Origin: Clostridium sp. CAG:921
GTDB lineage: Bacteria > Bacillota > Clostridia > TANB77 > CAG-465
Reading direction: 5' to 3'
DNA length: 5,708 bases
Assembly: GCA_000433135.1 (NCBI GenBank)
Contig: HF991988.1
Location: forward strand, 10,034-15,741
Of this stretch, positions 1-4,838 are shown one piece after another. Under the pieces are notes generated by a model, which made no database searches, was not told where the DNA came from, and saw only the letters and a list, made by a program, of their open reading frames with translations. The stretch's first letter is position 1, and every line of letters begins with the position of its first letter. A program made the position numbers and the translations under genes.

Positions 1-519
1 GACAGCCGTATCAATTTTTAATTTATCTTTAGTTGGAATAGTATAAGTTTCAAATGATAAAGTATAATTATATGGTGAAGATTCTATTATATTTATAGTT
101 TTAGTTTGAGTAGAGTTCGAAGTATCAGTTAAAGTATATTTTACAATATAAGTAACATTTTCACTTCCTTCATAATAGTTATAACTTAAAAACTTAATAT
201 TAGTCCCAATTAAACTATTTCTTACAAGATAATCTTTAAAATTTTCCTCTGTTAATAAATTGTCATCTAAGAAAGTTTGATCCATTTTTTCATAAAGAGC
301 GGACACATTACTCTCATATAATAAAGATCTAACATCCGAGTATATAGCTTCATACCCCTTTTTTTTATATTCAATTGTATCATCATACTCAAAACTTAAG
401 TTCTTATTTTTAGTAGTCTTATCTGGTTTCCATATATTTACAAGAATAATAATCACAATTAGTGCAATAACAAAAGTACATAAAATAGACATCCTAGTCA
501 CAATTTTATCTTTTTCCAT
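1..519 (-). CDS. single-span membrane protein with exported domain, partial (C-terminus beyond the left edge)
   Basis: I translated this from the sequence: 173 codons are open from ATG at 519 to the window edge with no stop. The protein starts MEKDKIVTRMSILC and has one membrane helix at about residues 9-30, followed by WKPDK. Positive residues lie on both sides of the helix, but the short leader favours N-in/C-out. The exported part is rich in Asp, Asn, Tyr and Thr. It has a probable helical stretch (about 48-100, including YEAIYSDVRSLLYESN and LLTEENFKDYLV), then alternating strands (about 105-160, including FLSYNYYEG and NVTYIVKYTLTD). A helix-then-strand domain behind one N-terminal helix is the layout of VirB8/TcpC (NTF2-like) subunits of T4SS, but no diagnostic motif is visible and this is only a hypothesis. 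It follows the 550-1101 gene by 30 bases and is probably co-transcribed with it. It could equally be an unrelated lineage-specific membrane protein. That it is a gene is well supported by its strong SD and open frame. Confidence 0.8.
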   Translation of the reverse strand, partial: MEKDKIVTRMSILCTFVIALIVIIILVNIWKPDKTTKNKNLSFEYDDTIEYKKKGYEAIYSDVRSLLYESNVSALYEKMDQTFLDDNLLTEENFKDYLVRNSLIGTNIKFLSYNYYEGSENVTYIVKYTLTDTSNSTQTKTINIIESSPYNYTLSFETYTIPTKDKLKIDTAV

Positions 520-524
520 TAAAT

Positions 525-532
525 CTTCCTCC
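525..532 (-). promoter_or_regulatory. ribosome binding site of the 1-519 gene
   Basis: The minus strand reads GGAGGAAG, then ATTTA, then ATG at 519. The GGAGG core sits 8 bases before the start. This is the best SD match in the window and fixes the start of a gene that is cut by the window edge. Confidence 0.8.
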
Positions 533-549
533 ATTTATATTAAATTTAC

Positions 550-1101
550 CTAATTTAAATAAAATATACTGTACGTTTTCTTCGATGTGTTCAAAATTAT
601 ACCTATATATGCAAAATCGTCTCCAGTTGCTGTATTCAATTTACATATATACTTATTACTATTAGAAGGATCGACATAATAACTTTCGATCAAATTATTA
701 GTTTTTATACTAGATTCAGTTCCATCTAAAGTAGAACTAAATTTAAATTTGTCAAAAAAGCTATTAGCTACTTTCAAATATTTACTTTTTCCAAGATATT
801 TTTTGTATTCCGAATCCAAATCCTTATAATAATCAACGTATGAAACATCATTCTTAGTAGTTTCATCATATCTTGAAGAATAAATATACTTTGAAACTAT
901 TGTTTCTAAAATCCAATACGTCTTTCTATCAGTCTGAATTTCATATTTCAATATATAATCTGCCGGTTGTATCTTTGAATAATCCGTACTTTTAGCTACA
1001 CTAAAAGTTATGTAAGTAATCAAAATTAATATAAGTAATACAACTATAAAAAACACCAACTTTTGTTTATCATCAAAATTGCTCAAATCAACTAATTTCA
1101 T
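550..1101 (-). CDS. 183-residue single-span membrane protein with exported domain, possibly VirB8-like
   Basis: The frame is open back to an ATG at 1122, but I choose the ATG at 1101 (MKLVDLSNFDDKQK) because AAGGAG lies 10 bases before it and overlaps the longer reading. A 13-residue hydrophilic leader precedes one strong helix (about 14-35, LVFFIVVLLILILITYITF). The exported domain begins with a strand-like segment (about 45-58), then a helical stretch YWILETIVSKYIYSSR and a charged helix (DSEYKKYLGKSKYLKVANSFFDKF). It ends in beta-like segments, the last being YIGIILNTSKKTYSIFYLN at the C-terminus. I do not recognise a named family. Size and topology resemble its neighbour at 1-519 and the single-span VirB8/TcpC subunits that line the T4SS channel; this is inference. 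It is the first gene after a promoter at about 1167-1194, ends in TAG, and is followed by the next gene after 30 bases. Confidence 0.85.
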   Translation of the reverse strand: MKLVDLSNFDDKQKLVFFIVVLLILILITYITFSVAKSTDYSKIQPADYILKYEIQTDRKTYWILETIVSKYIYSSRYDETTKNDVSYVDYYKDLDSEYKKYLGKSKYLKVANSFFDKFKFSSTLDGTESSIKTNNLIESYYVDPSNSNKYICKLNTATGDDFAYIGIILNTSKKTYSIFYLN

Positions 1102-1111
1102 ATATTCACTT

Positions 1112-1117
1112 CTCCTT
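1112..1117 (-). promoter_or_regulatory. ribosome binding site that decides the 1101 start
   Basis: The minus strand reads AAGGAG, then AAGTGAATAT, then ATG at 1101. The spacing of 10 bases is acceptable. Because the site lies inside the possible extension to the ATG at 1122, it argues that translation begins at 1101. Confidence 0.7.
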
Positions 1118-1166
1118 ATCATCTCTAAAATATCCTAATCTACATTTATTATAACATCTCAATAAA

Positions 1167-1194
1167 ATTATACCATATTACTCAGATATTACAA
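1167..1194 (-). promoter_or_regulatory. extended -10 (sigma-A type) promoter for the 550-1101 gene
   Basis: On the minus strand a perfect TATAAT (1172 down to 1167) is preceded by TGG, giving the extended -10 form TGnTATAAT. A -35-like TTGTAA (1194 down to 1189; four of six match TTGACA) lies 16 bases upstream. The start of transcription would be near 1160, giving a leader of about 59 bases. A second TATAAT (1153-1148) has no matching -35. The position just after a terminator-like hairpin and before the first gene of the next unit supports a real promoter. Confidence 0.65.
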
Positions 1195-1205
1195 CAAACT
1201 TTAAA

Positions 1206-1231
1206 AAAATTCACACAAAATGATGAATTTT
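1206..1231 (-). other. weak AT-rich hairpin followed by T run
   Basis: AAAATTCA and TGAATTTT form a perfect 8-bp inverted repeat around a 10-base loop. On the minus strand the second arm runs on into further Ts. Only two of the eight pairs are G-C, so the stem is weak. It may be a back-up to the stronger hairpin at 1260-1293, or chance in AT-rich DNA. Confidence 0.25.
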
Positions 1232-1259
1232 CAGGTAAATAGCAATAAAAAATATAACA

Positions 1260-1293
1260 TTAACCAACAAGCGTTAACTAGCTTGTTGGTTAA
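1260..1293 (-). terminator. perfect 13-bp inverted repeat after gene B, probable terminator
   Basis: TTAACCAACAAGC (1260-1272) and GCTTGTTGGTTAA (1281-1293) are exact reverse complements around the 8-base loop GTTAACTA. A G-T pair can add one more step. Five of the 13 pairs are G-C. It begins 18 bases after the TAG of gene B. On the minus strand it is followed by TGTTATATTTTTTATTG, so the T run starts about 6 bases late, which would make an imperfect intrinsic terminator. Position between one transcript's last gene and the next promoter supports termination. The alternative is an operator for a dimeric regulator, since the loop itself holds the palindrome GTTAAC, which recurs at 1289-1294. 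Confidence 0.6.
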
Positions 1294-1310
1294 CTATTAA
1301 TATACAAGAA

Positions 1311-2813
1311 CTAGTAAATTGAATTAAGATCATTTTTTTTATCCATATCCTTTATTTTTTCGGTAATATTCCTTTTCACCTTTTGTGAATTATCAAGATA
1401 CTTCTTTACACTTCTATAGCCTACATCAGGACGTTCTGCCGATGATCGCTCGTACCTAGTTTCATTTTTTAGGATAGATGGATTATTATTAATAATATTG
1501 TTGTTAGCAGCATCATAATGTTTTGCTTCAGTTATATTTTGAATAGTTTCATTTTTAATTTTTTCCATTTTAGTTCCTCTAGTATTACCTGTTGCAAGGT
1601 TTTTGCCTGCACTTAATCCATTTGAAACAGCTGTTGTAACTTTCTCTCCAACTATATCACCAATACCTGCACCTGTAATACCTGCTTTAATTGTAGAAGT
1701 TAAAGATGCATCACCTTGTGCAAGATCTATTACAGTTTTAAGTGTAGCACCAGAAAGGGCACCAAATCCACCCGTAAGTGTTTCTGTAACTCCAGATGCA
1801 GTTTGTGTAATAGCTTTCTTTCTTTTCTTCTTTGCTTCTGATAAAGCGTCTTCATATTTATCCATAATTGCATTTTTCTTCTCTTCATAATCAAGTAATG
1901 AAACTTTAGAAGATTTACCTGAACTATCTTTTCCACCCTCGACTCTAGCATTAGGTGCATCTATATTTCCAACACCACCAGAAATAGGTCCACTAACACC
2001 ACCAGAAATACCTTGAATTGTTGATATATTTCCTGTTAATTGAGCGTTTGCAATTGTAGATATATTATGTTCTGCTAAATTAGATCCAATACCTGTAGTA
2101 ACACCAGATGTAGATCCAGAAGCAACACCATTTTGAACTCCGCTACCTGGCAGATCATTAACACCACTAGCAACTTGTTTATTTGCATTAGTATCATATG
2201 TTCTTGAATATGTCTGACGATCTCTCTCTTTTTGTGAATAATATGGACCAGAACCAGGTTGGGATCCACCAGGAATCAATGTTGGTTGTGTTTCAATAGG
2301 ATTAGACAACTGATCATCAGGTACATCTTTCTTATCACTTTTAGCAGCTAGCAATGCTTCATTTTCTTTTCTACTATTTACAAGTAAATCTCTTGAAGTC
2401 CTTTTTCTTATTCTAGCAATATCCATGTTACTACTTCTAATATCCTTGATACCTCCAACAAACTTCTTCAAGTTATCAGCCGGTCTTTTTGCTAAATTAA
2501 TAGTAGCCATACCAGCTGCTATCCCAGAACTAAATGATTTCACACCATTTTTCATAGCTGGATCACCAAACTGAGATTCAACACCAAATATTTTCTTTAC
2601 AAGCAACTCAATTTTTGAAATACTTGAAAGTGCTATTATAGCTATTATTGATACAGCTGATACCGAATTACCGGAATACTGCTGCTCTCCTCCATCATTT
2701 GCCATATATAACACTACAGACATTATAATGGCAAGCAAAAAAGCTTGTACAGTTTGAGTAAATACTAACGAACAAAACTCTTTTAACCAAACTGAAAAAA
2801 CATCTTTTTTCAT
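1311..2813 (-). CDS. gene B: back half of a split VirB6/TrbL-like T4SS channel protein
   Basis: This 500-residue protein starts MKKDVFSVWLKEFCSLVFTQ. It has helix 1 at about residues 12-37 and helix 2 at about 51-69, followed by the basic turn KIELLVKKIFGVE. In VirB6/TrbL-like proteins of Gram-positive conjugative elements, a W-L-K-E-F/Y helix followed by such a helix and a 'KKIFG' turn normally lies within one polypeptide, directly after the block that ends the neighbouring protein at 2832. That recollection is the basis of the call. The remainder is soluble: a Gly/Ala-containing stretch (about 86-125), a basic charged region (about 125-165), a Pro/Gly/Ser-rich linker (about 165-300) with internal repeats, and a charged probable coiled coil (about 304-334, DYEEKKNAIMDKYEDALSEA then KKKRKK). 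A Gly/Ala/Thr-rich glycine-zipper-like segment (about 340-410) and a basic Asn-rich tail follow. Start: ATG at 2813 with GTAGGTG 8 bases upstream. It is the last gene before the hairpin at 1260-1293, 18 bases after the preceding stop. Confidence 0.75.
   Translation of the reverse strand: MKKDVFSVWLKEFCSLVFTQTVQAFLLAIIMSVVLYMANDGGEQQYSGNSVSAVSIIAIIALSSISKIELLVKKIFGVESQFGDPAMKNGVKSFSSGIAAGMATINLAKRPADNLKKFVGGIKDIRSSNMDIARIRKRTSRDLLVNSRKENEALLAAKSDKKDVPDDQLSNPIETQPTLIPGGSQPGSGPYYSQKERDRQTYSRTYDTNANKQVASGVNDLPGSGVQNGVASGSTSGVTTGIGSNLAEHNISTIANAQLTGNISTIQGISGGVSGPISGGVGNIDAPNARVEGGKDSSGKSSKVSLLDYEEKKNAIMDKYEDALSEAKKKRKKAITQTASGVTETLTGGFGALSGATLKTVIDLAQGDASLTSTIKAGITGAGIGDIVGEKVTTAVSNGLSAGKNLATGNTRGTKMEKIKNETIQNITEAKHYDAANNNIINNNPSILKNETRYERSSAERPDVGYRSVKKYLDNSQKVKRNITEKIKDMDKKNDLNSIY
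1971..2010 (-). repeat. 16-bp exact direct repeat inside gene B (ISGGV units)
   Basis: AACACCACCAGAAATA occurs at 1971-1986 and again at 1995-2010, a 24-base (8-codon) period. It encodes two ISGGV units in the protein stretch ISGGVSGPISGGVGN, within the Gly/Ser-rich linker of gene B. The period is a multiple of three, so unit gain or loss would keep the frame. Confidence 0.8.
2016..2066 (-). repeat. 15-bp near-exact direct repeat inside gene B (NISTI units)
   Basis: AATTGTTGATATATT (2016-2030) and AATTGTAGATATATT (2052-2066) differ at one base and are 36 bases (12 codons) apart. Each encodes NISTI. They adjoin the ISGGV repeat, so the whole linker looks built from small in-frame duplications. 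Confidence 0.7.
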
Positions 2814-2817
2814 AAAT

Positions 2818-2831
2818 TAAACACCTACTTT
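2818..2831 (-). repeat. A2-B spacer, related to the A1-A2 spacer
   Basis: The minus strand reads AAAGTAGGTGTTTA directly after the TAG of A2. The spacer after A1 (4824-4836) reads AAAGTGGGTGTTA. Eleven of the first twelve bases agree. The shared spacer shows that the duplicated unit extended past the stop codon. Confidence 0.6.
2822..2828 (-). promoter_or_regulatory. ribosome binding site of gene B
   Basis: GTAGGTG on the minus strand lies 8 bases before the ATG at 2813, inside the 18-base gap after the A2 stop. It indicates that B is translated by its own initiation or by re-initiation after A2, rather than only by readthrough. Confidence 0.65.
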
Positions 2832-4814
2832 CTAATGTGATCCAAACATGAAATCATATAACACAACAACAGGAGCAAACATCGCCAATATAGTAACATA
2901 GAAAAATCTCCTTATGTATGCTAAAAAAAACATTAATGATTGGAACAAAAATATACAATATATTATAGCACCTGAAACTGTAAAATTATTTTGTCTCCAA
3001 CCAACGATTTCACCATTAGAGTTAACATCATATCCCCAAACTGCATCTTTAAAATACGTGGCTAATGTTGTAATTATTGAAAATGTAGAATCTTCACTAG
3101 ATACTTCACTATATTCAGGGTCTTTTTCGCTCACTCCATAATGAGTATACTGGCTATATATTTTTTGATAATACTCAGTCCTAGTATTAGACCTCCATTT
3201 AGATACAAGTTTTTTTATTGATTCTAAATCTGTGGTATATACATATTTTTTCTCACCAATTATCAATCTAATTTCTTCAGTTTGACTATCATCTGTAGCA
3301 TCCCACTTTTTTGCACTTTCATTCTTATGCTCACAATTTGCTAAAAGAATGGCACCAACAGCATTATCCCAGTCTGTTGCAAATATATTTCCATCTTTGT
3401 CTATTCCACCTAAAAGATCATAAAAAACTTCATATGAAACTTTTCCTGCACCACTTGTAGCACTAGGTGAATCTACATCAAAATAATATGAAACAAAATT
3501 AAAATCAGTCTTTCTTATAGCATCAGCAACCGGCTTGTAACTTGCATAACCTGATTCATAAATAATCCTAGGATAGTTAATAACAGACGAATCAATAACA
3601 CCATAACTGTTTGAAAAAACAATTTTTGATTTTATCACATCAATATATTCTTGGGCAATTTTTTCATCAGTCTTATCAGCAAATATCTTTAAATAAGGCT
3701 TTAACTCACTTTCTATATAATTTTTAGCCGCTACTTTTCCCTCTTCACCACTATCTTTGCCACCACGTATAAGCCATATATCAAAAGCCAACGTACCCAC
3801 TGCATGCTTTTTTCTGTTTTCTTCATTTTTCAAAAAACTTTCAAGCCAATTCATCTCCGAATCTGTTTCAGCATTTGAAAAAGCAGGAGAATATCTGGTA
3901 TCTTGAAATTTTCTAATCAAGTCAGCAGCTAGTTCCGGGTACTTACTAATATAATCAGATGCTTCAGAGACTGTTTTAAAAGGAAGAACCGACGCCTTTA
4001 AACTTTTAATCGTTGAACTATAGCTCGTACTATAAGGTTGTAAATATGTAAAAAAGAAAACATCCTTATCATCAAAATCACCGGAATCTTCAAGTTTATT
4101 AGCAGTAAGGTATAAACTAACTAGCGTTTCTTTGTTTAAAGAATTGCTTAAATCCAAATTATTACTCAAACTTAACTCAGAAACAGTATCTGTCAAAATA
4201 GTACTTGCAGTTTCGACCAATCTTTCATTAACGTAGAATACAATTGCTATAATATAATGTACACAGAAAAGCAACGCTATAGATGAACAAAACTTAACTA
4301 TGCTTTGCTTATATTTAGCCTTTTCCGAAGCAATAGTTGAAATTGCTAATCTTATGGACATAATAGCAACTGCCACGCCTAAGAATCCAATTGCAAGTGT
4401 CATCATTGATCCATATACCTTTATGATTACATTTGCAAGTGCAGTTCTCGTAGAATTTTTAGGTTCTAAAAACAAAGAACCTGGTTCTGGATTTAAAAAG
4501 TTTATATCCAAAAATGAAATAGCATTAAATATTACTCTGTCAGCCCACGGAAACTCATTAGTTCCAGTAACCTGGCTAAATATCCATCCGACTGCATCTT
4601 CAATCCAACATGCTACATAATACATTCCTGTAACTATCCATTCTAATAGTGGGCTATTTTTTGCTTTTTCATCAAGTTCATCATCAAGAACAACATTATT
4701 ATTGCCTGAATACAATTCATTTATTGCAGCTTGCAAACTATTCGTAAATGCTGAAAATATTACTATACATATAAAAAATATACAACAAAGTATTTTTAAG
4801 TTATTTTTGTTCAT
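2832..4814 (-). CDS. gene A2: front half of a split VirB6/TrbL-like T4SS channel protein
   Basis: I choose the ATG at 4814 (660 residues, MNKNNLKILCC) over the in-frame GTG at 4829, because AGGTGAT lies 5 bases before the ATG and the residues from 4814 form a clean signal peptide. That peptide has a Lys-containing start, a hydrophobic core at about 7-22 and a likely cut near SLQA-A (about 29). A short exported stretch follows. Helix 1 is at about 127-153 and helix 2 at about 172-194, joined by a basic loop (ASEKAKYKQ) that should be cytoplasmic. A hydrophilic exported loop of about 415 residues comes next, then helix 3 (about 614-632), YIRRFF on the inside, and helix 4 (about 637-654). A signal-led N-terminus and a large central exported loop fit VirB6-type inner-membrane channel subunits of T4SS. 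The protein stops (FMFGSH) just where VirB6/TrbL proteins would continue; the continuation is gene B. It is a paralogue of the gene upstream (4839-5708). One loop cysteine (493) is present. The class is probable; exact family membership is not proven here. Confidence 0.75.
   Translation of the reverse strand: MNKNNLKILCCIFFICIVIFSAFTNSLQAAINELYSGNNNVVLDDELDEKAKNSPLLEWIVTGMYYVACWIEDAVGWIFSQVTGTNEFPWADRVIFNAISFLDINFLNPEPGSLFLEPKNSTRTALANVIIKVYGSMMTLAIGFLGVAVAIMSIRLAISTIASEKAKYKQSIVKFCSSIALLFCVHYIIAIVFYVNERLVETASTILTDTVSELSLSNNLDLSNSLNKETLVSLYLTANKLEDSGDFDDKDVFFFTYLQPYSTSYSSTIKSLKASVLPFKTVSEASDYISKYPELAADLIRKFQDTRYSPAFSNAETDSEMNWLESFLKNEENRKKHAVGTLAFDIWLIRGGKDSGEEGKVAAKNYIESELKPYLKIFADKTDEKIAQEYIDVIKSKIVFSNSYGVIDSSVINYPRIIYESGYASYKPVADAIRKTDFNFVSYYFDVDSPSATSGAGKVSYEVFYDLLGGIDKDGNIFATDWDNAVGAILLANCEHKNESAKKWDATDDSQTEEIRLIIGEKKYVYTTDLESIKKLVSKWRSNTRTEYYQKIYSQYTHYGVSEKDPEYSEVSSEDSTFSIITTLATYFKDAVWGYDVNSNGEIVGWRQNNFTVSGAIIYCIFLFQSLMFFLAYIRRFFYVTILAMFAPVVVLYDFMFGSH
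2851..3000 (-). repeat. duplicated C-terminal coding segment, copy in A2
   Basis: This aligns without gaps to 4861-5010 at a constant offset of 2010 bases. By hand count about 116 of 150 bases match. The encoded proteins match better (39 of 45 residues in the core), so many base changes are silent. That pattern indicates both copies have been kept by purifying selection. Confidence 0.8.
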
Positions 4815-4817
4815 TTT

Positions 4818-4824
4818 ATCACCT
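4818..4824 (-). promoter_or_regulatory. ribosome binding site that decides the A2 start
   Basis: AGGTGAT on the minus strand is followed by AAA and ATG at 4814, with the AGGTG core 5 bases before the start. The site lies downstream of the alternative GTG at 4829, which favours the ATG. The GTG has only a weak upstream AAAG. Confidence 0.65.
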
Positions 4825-4836
4825 AACACCCACTTT
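4824..4836 (-). repeat. A1-A2 spacer, related to the A2-B spacer
   Basis: The minus strand reads AAAGTGGGTGTTA two bases after the TAA of A1. It matches the AAAGTAGGTGTTTA that carries the SD of gene B at 2818-2831. Here the active SD has moved to the adjacent AGGTGAT. The simplest reading is that A1 was once followed directly by a B-type gene. Confidence 0.55.
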
Positions 4837-4838
4837 AA

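Noticed and set aside
1603..1890. Plus-strand open frame opposite gene B
   Set aside because: It is antisense to the repetitive, glycine-rich part of B, is low complexity (Pro/Val/Ser, then a run of Phe), and has no supporting SD or context.
1730..2269. Two minus-strand open frames in another frame inside gene B (1730-1960 and 2075-2269)
   Set aside because: They are shadows of B, with biased Leu/Lys/Val composition and no independent start signals.
2814..2834. Programmed stop-codon readthrough or a recoded stop joining A2 and B into one protein
   Set aside because: Two different stops (TAG, then TAA four codons later) lie in the gap, a usable SD precedes the B ATG, and tryptophan is TGG throughout with normal stops after every gene. 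Separate initiation is simpler. The shared frame is better explained by ancestry.
4815..4829. GTG at 4829 as the start of A2
   Set aside because: It would add five residues before a clean signal peptide and has no good SD, whereas AGGTGAT is well placed for the ATG at 4814.
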